From assembly GCF_022605725.1 (NCBI RefSeq), contig NC_065556.1, positions 4,216,001-4,280,000 of the forward strand: a stretch of DNA of 64,000 bases, read 5' to 3'. This stretch comes from Anthonomus grandis grandis (Eukaryota > Arthropoda > Insecta > Coleoptera > Curculionidae). The notes beneath the pieces were generated by a model. It made no database searches. It saw only the letters and a list, made by a program, of their open reading frames with translations, and was not told where the DNA came from. The translations under genes were made by a program, and so were the position numbers. This document shows, piece after piece, positions 13,501 to 23,691 of the stretch (the stretch's first letter is position 1; each line of letters opens with the position of its first letter).

Positions 13501-16500
13501 CTTCTGTGCCGACTTGATCGTTGCTCCGACAAAATATTGGGTTTTTATATGCGATAGGAAATGAACATAATATCCTTAACTTTCTTAAATTGGAAAGCTT
13601 TGACGTTAAGGACTTTAAATGCAAAAAAATGAGGATCAAGGAGAAGCGTTGAAGAGTTCATTTAAGATGAAAAAGATTCAGAACTTTGGCCCATTGATGT
13701 CACAATAAACCAGCTAATCAATCTGCAACCCTATCAGTCTCACATGCCACATGTGAATCGCGTAGGGTTACATAAATAAACTTTATCGTAGAGACTCAGG
13801 TTAGTATACCTAGGTGTCACAAGCAGCAATAAGAGAATATAAAACTTTAGAATTTAAGGTATTATATCATAATATTAGATCTATTAGGAATAAAATTGAA
13901 AATGTTGAGGCCTTGTTAGATTCGCATAATAGATAAATTCAAATTTGAGTTTTCTGGATTATCAGAACTATATAACAATTACAACATATCCAATGGTAAT
14001 TTTCGGCTTTTTTATGTGTTTGGCTTCTGTATTTGATTTGGTAGCAAAAAACGTATTTTGTATGTAATTTTAAACAAATATATTCTTTTTAATTTAGACA
14101 ACAAACGTAAAGACAACTTGACAGATTTACTTAAAGGATGTTACCTGGAGAGATAGGTATTTGCTTTAGGCCTTGAAATGTTGGGACTGGCTTTATTATT
14201 TTGTAGTAAGGGGAAGAGTGTGGAGCTGGTCTTTAATGGGTTTGTCAGGGTACTGTAAATAGAGATTACACTGGCTTTTCCAGCTGTTAGGAACCATGTA
14301 GATAGACATTCGGCTCATGTCAATTGGCTTGATGAAGAGTGTAAAGGTATGAAAGGGACACAACGCTTTCTACACGAACTCTATAGGAACAGCCAAACTA
14401 AATTTCTACTGACACAATTAAAGCAATTAAGAAACAATTCTAGATAAGAAGCTTTGCTAAATTTATACTCAAATAACCCGGGCAGAATGAAACTGCTAAT
14501 GTCAGGCAATTGAATACTTCCTTTGCCCCTATTTTGTTGGCTAGCCAGTTTCTGGTATATTTGCCTGCGATGGGGAGAAATCATAGGCAGTTTCTAAAGC
14601 AGAATAAAATAATCCATTTAAAATTGAGATAGGAAAGGGAACAAACCATGTTTTATTCTTTAATGGTTATAATTGGTTTTAACTAATCCGCCATTATTCC
14701 ACTGTAATTACTAGAATTTGTTAGTGCCGCATTTAAAAGTATATGATGTTTTTCTTATTTGTAAATAATGTGTAGGTTATGAAGGTTAATTTGCTCTTTA
14801 TGATTGAGATGGTACATGAGGAATTATTGTTTATTAAATACTTCATATACAATTTTATTTCATTTCCATTTTTTATGTACTTTGAATATTTTAAATTAGA
14901 ACTTTCATGTTACATTTCTAATTTACAATACCCACAGTATTGTATTACCCACTTTTAAGGTCTTTACAAGTTTTTTTTTAAATTAAAATTAACAAGCTAA
15001 ACATGTTTCTTAGTTTACGAGGCCATGCATTTTACTATTCTGTGAGATTATATAGTTGCTGTGACGCAGGTAGGGTACATAGCTTTAAAACCAAATGTTG
15101 ATTTTGTGACACGTATGAGGATCACGTGGCCTGGTAAAAAAATATTCTCTGTGTCGCATTTGTACGTCATATGGCGCATGATGTGTGACGGATTAAATCA
15201 TATTTCAAAATTCTAAACTAGTTATGAGAAGGGGTATGATGAGTTACAGCATAAAAAAAAGCGTAGATTTTTTTATGGTCTATAAAAAAATATTTTAAAA
15301 CTAAAACTTTTTTAATTTTTAATTTTCGTCCGAGGATGCTAACATCATTAGCGAAAAACGTGTCGAGAGTAAAAATAAAGAATTTTGGTTAATGGTAAAA
15401 CTGTCTCGTAATTTAAGTGTCACACCAAAGGTTGCAACCATTTCAAAAAGATGCTGCTGCCATTTGTCATTTTTTAACGACATTTTTTTTGGACCGTAGA
15501 ATGGCCAGCTAGATTTTTCAATCTTCCCCTTTGGATTTTTCTTATGGGGTCATCTATAAATCAAAATCTGTCACAAAGCCTGATTCCCTTGAAGATCTTC
15601 GAAATAGAATTGTTAACGAATGTCAGTTAATAACGCCCGAAATATTAGCTAATGTGCGCAAACGTTTTGAATAACATTGTATTTTTGTATGGAGGTCAGC
15701 TAAGATCATTTTCAGCATTAAATAATATAGGTGTTAAATACCTACTTTAGTTTATCTTTTCATTCAAAATAAAGTTTTTTTATCCACATTTATTCCTATT
15801 TCTTGAGAACGAACTAATGAAATTAAAAAAAAAAGTAGGGCTGTATAGAGAATAAAATAACCTTTAATTCAAGGTATTACTCGGCCCCTATTCCCATAAA
15901 AAAAATTGATTGATGGGGATCTGGGGGTGAGAGGATGATGTCAGATAAACGCAATTTCTGTCAATAAATTAAAATATTATGATATTAAATAATGAATATT
16001 AAATTTGATATTTATTTTTTCAGGGTGAACTGTTTTGACTCGAAAGTCCCTGTATAAAAGTACACTGCATATACTAGTATTCTACGGTTAAGATAGGAGG
16101 CTTGCCTCAATTTCACTGTTTGTAAAAAGTTGTTTTATTATGTTTTAATATTTTTATAATAAATACGCATTTATATGATTATTTTTAATGTTGATGCAAT
16201 TTTTCTTCCCTTTGTAATCTAAAGAATGAAAGTAAAATAATTATTTTTGTTATTTAACTGAGAAATTAAAAAATGTGCATTTAATAATTAGTGTGTTACC
16301 TTAACGTATAATTTCCAATAACATCAATCTGATCAATAATTAGGGCGGCTTCAACTCTCATGGCAGCCACATTCACAGTTACGTGATCAATCCTGAATTT
16401 CTTTAAGCCAAACAACTGTATGTTTTTAAAACTCATACGGCCTACTCCGACTGAAATGGAAGTATTCATCTGAGGAATGATCAAGGGTTCCGGAATCGGT

Positions 16501-16735
16501 GCCCCCGGTAATCCTACGGGATCTTGTTGTTTGTAATGTTCAAGAATGACCAAGATGTATTCACTCAGTTTTTTTTCCTCTTCCGTTGCATTTTCTGGAC
16601 TTAATTCATTTGGAGGAGCTTAAAGTTAAGTTGAAATTATAGTATATTCACTTGTGAGTTATAAAATTATAACTTACATTCACAATAAACGCACTTTAAG
16701 GCACTTAATAATATCACAAAAATTAAATACCTCAT
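4584..16735 (-). CDS. Secreted two-domain TULIP-like protein (six exons)
   Basis: Host gene. Exons on the minus strand: 16735-16678, 16618-16300, 5704-5518, 5454-5168, 5110-4951, 4889-4584. All junctions are GT-AG and phases agree (1, 2, 0, 2, 0), giving about 438 codons and a stop. ATG 16735 begins a signal peptide (MRYLIFVILLSALKCVYCE), implying secretion. The mature protein seems to hold two similar halves, roughly residues 25-210 and 215-438. Each has alternating amphipathic strands and the spacing of lipid-binding TULIP folds. Recognisable stretches are GRMSFKNIQLFGL, LTFKDMNMDFKGLGF, INKQVSKFPQQFP, DPYKIND and LELGNIQVRFDGLG. The best family guess is group-7 allergen-like, related to JHBP/takeout proteins, so the ligand is probably a lipid or other hydrophobic molecule (inference). 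No broken frame is seen; introns 1 and 3-5 are 57-63 nt, but intron 2 is about 10.6 kb of transposons. Confidence 0.85.
5945..6050 (+). pseudogene. LINE RT C-terminal fragment
   Basis: A short stretch reads WRIKPNTLQWLYSAVIKP, the conserved segment after the RT thumb in RNase H-bearing LINEs. It is cut off after about 35 codons and lies just before a different LINE. It is probably the end of an element truncated by the next insertion. Confidence 0.6.
6280..8935 (+). pseudogene. Jockey-superfamily LINE, degraded EN-RT
   Basis: Collinear remains of an ORF2. The endonuclease region includes YKPSTKTWP near 6318 and the catalytic GDFNSNHEQW near 6388, followed by LLIFDAKDRG and YDLCFVSTD. The RT region includes PITAEEISTALKDI near 7130, IMYKALERVTYNRL near 7370, ADFRLKRSYTDQVLSLT near 7450, a YADGWAL catalytic box near 7838 (second Asp lost) and LIGVTLDRILSFKEHL near 8090. 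Degraded C-terminal coding continues (LPVLSDIPPPYLRR near 8320). A GC-rich tail with a short inverted repeat (CAGAGCT...AGCTCTG) at about 8868-8905 looks like its 3' UTR. Many stops and frameshifts make it inactive. It lies in host intron 2, opposite to the gene. Confidence 0.85.
8936..9469. other. Unassigned intronic sequence
   Basis: No coding motif recognised. A minus-strand open frame at 9103-9324 has no family features. The less AT-rich composition hints at an old repeat, but none is identified. Confidence 0.45.
9470..9700 (+). pseudogene. LINE RT C-terminal scrap
   Basis: One frame reads KYDYLGILVTSSNE followed by EIKMRIEK, resembling the YLG motif after the RT palm in several LINE clades. 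The flanks are not clearly coding. A short, decayed fragment. Confidence 0.4.
10540..10720 (+). pseudogene. Possible LINE C-terminal zinc-knuckle scrap
   Basis: The frame near 10590-10690 reads MMHILNDCSALER, recalling the H-x-C motif at the end of some LINE ORF2 proteins. A weak match, supported by little else. Confidence 0.3.
11137..12775 (+). mobile_element. mariner-like element inside the palindrome
   Basis: The left end, CAGGGCGAACTAAAAATAAG, pairs with the right end, CTTATTTTTGGTCCACCCTG. The right side is followed by TA; the left flank is TG, probably a decayed TA. About 1.64 kb, carrying a degraded transposase. Its insertion point is the symmetry axis of the outer element. Confidence 0.82.
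11447..12530 (+). pseudogene. mariner-type transposase, broken
   Basis: ATG at 11447 opens a paired-type DNA-binding region (MARLTERQKIDILMMVGYGD, then EVCDLFNKYP). Catalytic segments follow in various frames: VFSDEASFF near 11908 (first Asp), IWFQQDGVP near 12196 (second Asp) and ARSPDLTPLDFYLWGYLK near 12307 (third Asp). A C-terminal segment with PKSLEELKNRIRAEIQQ character ends near 12520. At least three stops and several frame changes are present. Most motifs remain, so decay is moderate. Confidence 0.85.
12903..13339. other. Unassigned intronic sequence
   Basis: AT-rich; no motif recognised. It may include the 5' part of the LINE that follows. Confidence 0.4.
13340..14590 (+). pseudogene. 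LINE remnant: ORF1 tail, EN start and linker
   Basis: Near 13550-13680 a frame reads NILNFLKLESFDVKDFK, like the C-terminal part of a CR1/jockey ORF1 (weak). An endonuclease start is clear near 13855: LYHNIRSIRNKIENVEALL. The EN-RT linker follows after a deletion (WLDEECKGMKGTQRF near 14325, then LKQLRNNSR). No RT palm follows. Stops are frequent. Confidence 0.65.
14591..15494. other. AT-rich intronic spacer
   Basis: No coding motif or repeat end recognised, apart from long A/T runs. Confidence 0.45.
15495..16054 (+). mobile_element. mariner 3' fragment
   Basis: The C-terminal end of a mariner transposase is readable at 15495-15675: a decayed SSPLDFSYGVIYKSKS (third-Asp region) followed by SLEDLRNRIVNECQLITPEI and NVRKRFE. 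A 3' UTR follows, then a terminal CGAAAGTCCCTGTA at 16041-16054 that resembles a right TIR next to TA. The 5' half is missing. It lies about 250 bp from exon 2 of the host gene. Confidence 0.7.
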
Positions 16736-17040
16736 GGTCTTAATAATTAAATAAAACGTAAAAAAACCTTTAAGCTACACTTTCAGTCATCTAATTCTTA
16801 TCATCAAGCGTTGTCTTATTTTAAAGTCAAAGTTCAAACTGAATAGTGGATGGCATAATAAGGTTTAACTTATATTATTATCAGTTAATTTTGTTGACGT
16901 TTAACAATTGGCTTCTGGGATAAACTAGTAATTGACAGAGCAGATATGGTGAAATTGATTTTGTAGTTAATTTCTCATAATACGTATACGTCAAATTTTA
17001 GTGAATCATATTATTATTTATTGCCCTTTTATATTTTAAA
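16736..17040. other. Presumed upstream region of host gene
   Basis: AT-rich sequence 5' of the minus-strand start codon. The transcription start and core promoter must lie here or further right, but no convincing TATA or initiator was seen. Confidence 0.4.
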
Positions 17041-17458
17041 TACAGGGTGTTTTACGGATAGTTTTTGATTTTCTTTAACTAAATCAAAGCAATAAACGTA
17101 ATCATATCTATTCTGGTTCAAATGTTGTTTATTTAATCGACAGTAAGTTTAAAATAATATACAGGGAGATTCATAACCGATGATAATTAGATGACTATGG
17201 AAAATGGGACATATAATCTTTGAATTAAATATTTGATTATTTGATTTAAAATATTTTTATTGTTGCAAAGTTGCTGCTTATATTAAAAACTATCAGCATC
17301 TTTTATTTCTTAAATGCTTCCCGTTTCTACAGATTTGCAGTTAAAATCAAAGATAACCCAGGTGACCGAATTTTGTAAATAAGATATCAAAAATATAAAA
17401 AATGTTGTCTTCAAAATAAGCTTCAAAATCAGTGATGTAGATTCATTTTTAACTTAAG
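17041..17458. repeat. Two mariner-type terminal sequences
   Basis: TACAGGGTGTTTTACGG near 17041 and TACAGGGAGATTCATAACCG near 17160 both look like left ends of TA-inserting elements. Neither is followed by transposase coding or a matching right end nearby, so these may be solo ends or small deletion derivatives. Confidence 0.4.
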
Positions 17459-18050
17459 AAAATATGACAGAGTTTCAGAAAAAATCTGTACTCTTAGATG
17501 GTTGCGTGTAGAGAATCTTTATCGTCATCAGTTGGACGTTTTTGTGCATCGATTGCTTGGTACATCCTCCCCTGCTTACCTTCGTGAAAAATGCAGTTTT
17601 CGAAGATATGTGCACGACGTCAATCTACGATGTATTAGTAAATTATCGGCTTCTCGTTTTCGTTCTGCCTTATTTCACAGATGTTTTCTTTTTAATGCTG
17701 TTTCGGTGTATAATGAACTACCGAATTCACATGTGCATGTTGCTAGTTTGAAGGTAAAATCAAAGTCGCATTTTCTCACGTTACAGATGATCTCCTTATA
17801 ATTTAAAGGTTAAATGTGTACGTTTTTTTCTTCTTTTTTAGTTTTATGTCATTGCTTATTTTCCAACTCACGATAGATTTCATGAATTTCACGGATTTTC
17901 TATTATCTTCTCTCTATAACTGCTATCTATGTAATTTGATATATGCTTTTGTTCATGTAATTAGAGGTTAAGTTAATTAGCCCTAGGCTAGACTTCGCCT
18001 TTGTTCATTTTGGTATAATACAGACATTATTTATTTATTTATTTATTTAT
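17459..18050 (+). pseudogene. CR1-like LINE 3' end
   Basis: Open frame with the C-terminal domain of a CR1/jockey-like ORF2: DRVSEKICTLRWLRVENLYR, LLGTSSPAYLREKC, FRSALFHRCFLFNAVSVYNE, stopping at 17801. A 3' UTR of about 220 bp ends in (TTTA)n at 18028-18050, the usual sort of terminus. The 5' part is missing, so it is a dead-on-arrival 5'-truncated copy. Confidence 0.8.
18028..18050. repeat. (TTTA)n tail
   Basis: About five to six TTTA units at the LINE 3' end. Confidence 0.85.
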
Positions 18051-18499
18051 GACAGATTTAAGACACTGTAACATTAGCAATCTGTTTTGTCAGTATGTTA
18101 AAAATCTTTTATTTTATATACAGAATAGATCTACAATAGATAAGGAATATTTTATCTACGAAACTGTACTAGAAATTAGTACATGTTTTCCTTGTTTATA
18201 GAATATAATGGTTTCATGTTTACTTTGGTACGTGTATGTATTTTTGTTCTATGCAAACTTGTATGGATTTGTATCTAAAGAAATTAAAAAATTAAAATAA
18301 AAATTTGACCGTTTATTAATGTCATAGGTACTTGTCTAAAATATTGTGATAGGTAGCTCGATGAGGGCAGGTAGATAACAAGACGTCGGCTTTCTTTTTT
18401 GAAGTGAATAATCCTGTAGATTTTATTTTTGTATACTATACTCTATTCAGGCAGGTATATGTACGTGTGAGGTATATGAAAAAGGCATAGCTCTATCTC

Positions 18500-19010
18500 C
18501 TATAACAACCGAGATAAACTACAAAAGTTTAAAAATTTGGATACGCTGTACACCATTGGGATCTCGTCATCTAGAAGAGTTACGAGGTCGGTTAAATTGA
18601 GGCAAAGTTCCGCAATTTAGTGCTCATTAAAACGCCTTTTTGAAGCTTCAAAAATTTCAAATAGTTCCGAAGATATTTGAAAAAATCGAATATTCGCGAT
18701 TATATTTTTATTTTTTTACGACTCTATTTGAACAGATATAACAAAATAAAGTACCCATTCTCATTGCTACTTTCTGTATTTTACAAAATTGTGTCATCAG
18801 ATTTTCAAACCGACGTTTCGTATTTAAGCTGTCAATCAGGTTTGTTTTTTTTTTAACAAAATGATGAATTTTAACTAAACCAATGATGTATCGCATTTAC
18901 TCAAAACATTTTTATTAATGGATATTTCCATAAGAACTCATGTGTTAAAAAATATATTTTTAACAGGATTAAAAATGTTTTCTTCACAATAACAACAAAA
19001 AAAGGTTAAT
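18500..19010 (-). mobile_element. mariner tail, same family as the 32.8-34.1 kb copy
   Basis: Read on the minus strand, this closely follows the 3' UTR and right end of the mariner at 33540-34056. Shared blocks include ATTCGCGAT, CCAAATATCTTCGGAAC-like sequence, GGAAATATCCATTAAT and CCCAATGGTG. No transposase coding remains. Interpreted as a truncated copy. Confidence 0.65.
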
Positions 19011-19283
19011 AAAAAATGCAATAATTAAAGAAACATTTTTCAAATCTTAGGCCCTGAGATAAATATGTAGAAATTTTAGCAATTATTTATCAAAGTGGCG
19101 GTGCGTTGTCCACGTAATCAATGTTTATTCGTTTACTTTTAAACTATTTAATATTTTGACGGTTCACTGTTCGTTAATTTTTTGGATTTCGTTCATTATT
19201 TGTTAGAATATTCACAAAGATGACAGCCGCATTACACTTATTTTGCTAATATTGATAATAATTTAGCTCAATACGGAAGTTTT

Positions 19284-21675
19284 TGTTACAGGTTAAAATT
19301 GGCATTTTATACTCTTTATTAAAAGCACTGATTATAGTTATATTTTCAAAATAGATATTTTACAAATATTAATGATTGATACTAGTAATGCCCTCTCTGT
19401 AATAGCCTCCCAAGTAACCCATAGTTCTGTTCTCTAGCCATTTCAAATTACAGTATTCTTTTTTTTTAAGGACACATTTAGTTTTGTACATTTCAGCTTC
19501 ATATTGTACTGGTTGTTAATGAAATTTTATTTATACTCTTATAAAATCCGGTTCTGGACTAAAGAAATATTTTAGAATTTAAATTATATCCCATATTGAT
19601 TATTTAATTATTTTAGAACGAATAATGATTAATTGGGCATGTACAATTATTGTGTATGTTGTACTGTTCATAGTACAATATCTGATTTTGGCTTGACCAT
19701 ACCAGATATGCTGGTTGATTTTACTCGGACTGACCTATCTAATTTTTGTCTCTTTTTATCTAATGTAAATATTAGTTTTCTTGGAAGATAGCAAGAAGTT
19801 GCTGGTCTAGGCAAAATCGAAATTGATTGTCATAGTGACACATATTTTCATTGCCAACTTCCTTGGGCCACAAATTTTGTTATTTATTTTTTATAAAAGG
19901 TTTTATGGTACTTATAAAAAAAGTTAAGTTATTTTGTTATATATTTCGATTGGCAATACACTTTGTGCGTGATTGCTTAAATACGGGTTTGACCTCTGCG
20001 GTCGTTCCTTTTCCCAGACCGCCGTCATGAAGTGAAGAGTGCTTTAGTTCTTTTTGAAATTCGTGTGAATTTTACCCATATGGGGATATAATTGACTAAA
20101 TGTGGTGATAGTAAATCAACTTTTTGGGCGTAATGCTATAATTTGTTGTTTTGTTGAATTTACTGGCCTTTATGGCGATTTAAAACCTAATAATTTTTCA
20201 CGTGCCCTCGAACATCGGCAAAATAGCGGTTCTGATTGGCATTGGCAGGGGACAATTTAATTAGCAAAGCTACATAACATGGATTTTGGACGGATTTTTT
20301 TTTGTACGGACCTGATTTCTTCATGCCACATGGTGCTTTCGTTTTGGGGTTATGTACTCTACTGGCTCTAATCTAGAAGGAGATTTTAAGCAACTGTGAG
20401 CTAACGTCTAACCTAGACCACTACCAGAGCTTGGCGTATTGTGAAGTGGAAGAGGTGAAGCTTGGAAGCCTGCAGTTTTTCTTTGACTGGGAATTGGATG
20501 TCTGGGAGAGTCTCGAATCTGAAGTAGTCTGCTGTGTGTGGAGCTAGGTGACACAACCTAACATTTTTTTATTCACTTATTTTATTTTTATTATCACAAC
20601 TTTTATCTTTTGAGTTGAGATACATACATAAGCTTATTTAAAATTTTATTGACATTATTTAATCGATGCTATTTTATTATTGAATATTACTGATAAGAGT
20701 ACATATATATGTGACAAGTGACTCCTGCGAGGTAAGACGCAGCCGGCTTCGTATTACTACGAGTGTATACTTGGGTTATATTATTTATTTTCAGACTACT
20801 CTTAAGATGTCAAATTTTCTCAGATTAACTAGTAAATATTAGAGTAAACTAATAAAAGGGTAATTTTAAGTGGGGAAGCTTCAACAGTTAGGGTTGTTAT
20901 TTTTTTTTTTTTGCTTAGGTCAATGTCCGTGGCGGGATATACCGGGCCATGTAAATTATTAGTTTAATTGAATTGAAGCTTCATTCCCCAAAAGGTTTGG
21001 GTGTAACATAATTTATTTTATTTTGACAACCACACTTTGATTGTGTATTTTTTGTGTGATGTTGTGGTTCCTTATTACCAACTTAAATAATTATTCCTCT
21101 TAACGATAAATAACATAACATAATTCTCTGTGATAATCAAGACTTAAATAAATTGTTATTTTCTGTTGTTAATTTGTTTTTCACTTGAGTTGAGTAGGTT
21201 GGAATATCATAGGTAATTTGGAAACAATAGTGTATACTGATTTGACTTTGATTTTGTTTTCCAAGTTTCGTTTTGAACTTGCCTAAATAAATTTTGATAA
21301 ATATTGGGCGTCCTTTGGGATTATATAAAATCCAAAACTTGGTGGCGCCATACTGATTTTGACATTTAAGTGGGTAACTCTTGGGTAGTTACTACCTAAG
21401 GAAATTTTGGTTCATTTGGTTGAGAAAGAAGCTAGAACCCACATCGGCTTGAGCTAGTAGCATTGTGAAGGATTCCTTCTCTGGGCGTTTCAGGTAAGAG
21501 GGGTTAAGTTCCTCCGGGCATCAAACAACTTTTGGAGACCCTCTTAAGGCAAGGCCATAAACCTTTCACTATTTTTAGTACTTCTTTTCTTTTGATTAAC
21601 TTGGCATTCATCGCTTCACCATTATTGGTTCACCATCATTCCATTTTATTGCACTTTAGAAAAAAAAATATAACA
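19284..21675 (+). repeat. 5' LTR (about 2.39 kb)
   Basis: Begins TGTTACAGG and ends ATAACA, giving TGTTA/TAACA inverted termini, followed one base later by the primer binding site. The start is fixed by its repetition after the polypurine tract at 27016. The end is inferred from the inverted termini and primer site, because no second intact LTR copy reaches this point. Confidence 0.8.
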
Positions 21676-21676
21676 C

Positions 21677-21687
21677 TGGCGCCCAAC
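21677..21687 (+). promoter_or_regulatory. Primer binding site (tRNA-Lys type)
   Basis: TGGCGCCCAAC lies one base after the LTR end. This is the lysine-tRNA-complementary start used by gypsy-like elements and many retroviruses (family knowledge). It primes minus-strand DNA synthesis. Confidence 0.75.
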
Positions 21688-21981
21688 TTACTCTTCTTTC
21701 TCTATAGTTACCCAAAAATTTTTTTTTCTTCTTTCACTGGATTGGACTTTAATATTCATATTTTGGATTTGAATTTTTTTTAAGGTTAACGTGAAATTTT
21801 AGGACAGGTGTTCAAATGATATTTGGATTTGGAATAGGATAAAAATCTTCTATTTAATTTTTGGTGAATTTTTACAGGAAAATATAGGAGTTGATTTTGG
21901 TAACCTATTAATTTTGACCTATCTATTCATATAGTACATATATATTTGTTTTTGATTTTTGTCAATTTTTTTTAGTACAAC

Positions 21982-23691
21982 ATGTATAAGATTACAATAG
22001 AAAGATTGCAAAAGGATGAGCTGGAATATGAAGTTAAAGTTAGAGGTATTGACCCTTCTGGTACAGCAGATTCCTTGCGTAAATGTTTGCGTTCCCTCTT
22101 ACAATTAGAAAAATCAGGCAATTCAGTTCAAAGCTCAGCAACTCTTGACCCTGATATCGAAATTCCGATTTGTGCAAATAAACTTACTGAGTTAAAAGAT
22201 TCAATTTCATCTTTTCCTGGCACAACTACACAACATTTGAAAATAGAAACAAAATTTGCTCATTTAACTGGCAGAATAAATAGGATTACAGACACCGATA
22301 AAGAGGTGGCTTCAAAAAGGTCCTCTTTACTTCTTGAACTTACAACATTAGTTTCTGAGTATGAAAATAAAATAAAACTTCTTTCAGACTCTAACATTGA
22401 TCCACCCTTAGATAATAATTTTGAAGTAAATACTTTATTAGATTCAACTCGAACTTCTATTCATGATAATTCTACACCTACTCCAAATGAAGTTAATATG
22501 ACTGCGATAAATACCAATATGCAACCATCTACATCTCATTTCAAAAGTGTTCCAGTTTTTAAATGGAATTTAAAATTTTCAGGTAATAAGTCAGGTTTAA
22601 GCTTCAATGCATTTTTACAGAGGGTAGAAGAACTATCTATTTCAAGGGGTGTTTCAAAGGCAGAACTTTTCAACTCAGCTTCTGATCTTTTTGACTGTCA
22701 AGCTTTAAATTATTATCACTTAATATCTAGATATGCAACAGATTGGGACTCTTTAGTTAAATTAATGAAAGATGAGTTTGTACCTCCACACTTTGCTGAT
22801 AAATTATGGAAACAAATTTTAGAAAGAACTCAGGATAGTGATGAACCGATTGGTATTTATGTTGCAGCTATGTCTCAACTTTTTGATAGAATGCCTACTC
22901 CAGTTGGTGATCAGTTAAGATTAAGAGTCTTAAGATCAAACATTTTACCTTTTTATCAGGAAAGATTAACTTTGCATGAAATAAATACACCTTTTGAACT
23001 TATTGAATTGTGTAGAAAGTTAGAGGAGACTCGGTTAAGGGTAGAGGATTTTAAACCACCTAAGAAGGGCAATTTGTCACTCGAACCTGATTTAGATTAT
23101 CAATATAATAGGACAAGTTTAGAAAATTTTAAAATAAGTAGTAAACTTAATAGTACAGAATTTGACAATCTGAATAATTGTGAATCAATAAACTCAAATT
23201 TTCAAAATTCCAACAATAATAATAACAGATTTTCAAGTAATTATAACCAGAATATACCTCATTCAAATCAGAGTTCTTTTCTTAATACAAATAGATTTGC
23301 AAATAATAATAATATTAATAATCAAAATAGGCCAGGACAAAATCAAAATTTTAATCAAAGATCTAGTAACCACAATAAATTCCAAGGTTCAGATCGTTAT
23401 GGACAAAACAGAAATTTTAATTCTAATAATTTTAAGAACAGTTATTTTAAAACAGGTCCTAGTGGTCTAAATCATCACAATTCTGGCAACAAAAATAACA
23501 ATAATTTTGGTAATGCTAATTCTGGAGTAAAACTTTGTTTTAAATGTGACCAACCAAATCATTTTGCTAAAAATTGTACATCAAAAATTAAAAAATGTTT
23601 TGGCTGTGGAAAAGATAACTTTACTAAAATAAACTGTCCAGATTGTAATAGACATAATAATCAGGGAAACGGCTCGAGAAGCCAATCTTAG
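21982..23691 (+). CDS. gag: Gag polyprotein, Ty3/gypsy
   Basis: Structural protein that assembles the particle and packages RNA. The 569-aa frame starts at ATG 21982, about 300 nt after the primer site. Residues about 190-345 look like a retrotransposon capsid region (FKWNLKFSG; WDSLVKLMKDEF). Residues about 390-515 are very Asn-rich with poly-N runs. Two zinc knuckles close the protein: CFKCDQPNHFAKNC (CX2CX4HX4C) near 519-532, and a second in which Phe replaces His (CFGCGKDNFTKINC). The frame stops at 23691, overlapping pol in the -1 frame. No stops or shifts within it. Confidence 0.93.
   Translation: MYKITIERLQKDELEYEVKVRGIDPSGTADSLRKCLRSLLQLEKSGNSVQSSATLDPDIEIPICANKLTELKDSISSFPGTTTQHLKIETKFAHLTGRINRITDTDKEVASKRSSLLLELTTLVSEYENKIKLLSDSNIDPPLDNNFEVNTLLDSTRTSIHDNSTPTPNEVNMTAINTNMQPSTSHFKSVPVFKWNLKFSGNKSGLSFNAFLQRVEELSISRGVSKAELFNSASDLFDCQALNYYHLISRYATDWDSLVKLMKDEFVPPHFADKLWKQILERTQDSDEPIGIYVAAMSQLFDRMPTPVGDQLRLRVLRSNILPFYQERLTLHEINTPFELIELCRKLEETRLRVEDFKPPKKGNLSLEPDLDYQYNRTSLENFKISSKLNSTEFDNLNNCESINSNFQNSNNNNNRFSSNYNQNIPHSNQSSFLNTNRFANNNNINNQNRPGQNQNFNQRSSNHNKFQGSDRYGQNRNFNSNNFKNSYFKTGPSGLNHHNSGNKNNNNFGNANSGVKLCFKCDQPNHFAKNCTSKIKKCFGCGKDNFTKINCPDCNRHNNQGNGSRSQS

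Larger units (their letters stand above)
5705..16299 (-). other. Giant TE-filled intron 2 of the host gene
   Basis: Donor GTAAC after ...ACGTTAAG at 16300 and acceptor TTTTCTAG before 5704. Joining the exons restores an Arg/Ser-type split codon (AG+T) and an uninterrupted frame. The intron holds LINE fragments, a palindromic element with a central mariner and a mariner 3' end, listed below. It is about 170 times longer than the other four introns. Confidence 0.85.

Noticed and set aside
21532..21783. 83-aa frame spanning the LTR end
   Set aside because: Crosses the LTR boundary and primer binding site; hydrophobic by composition only.
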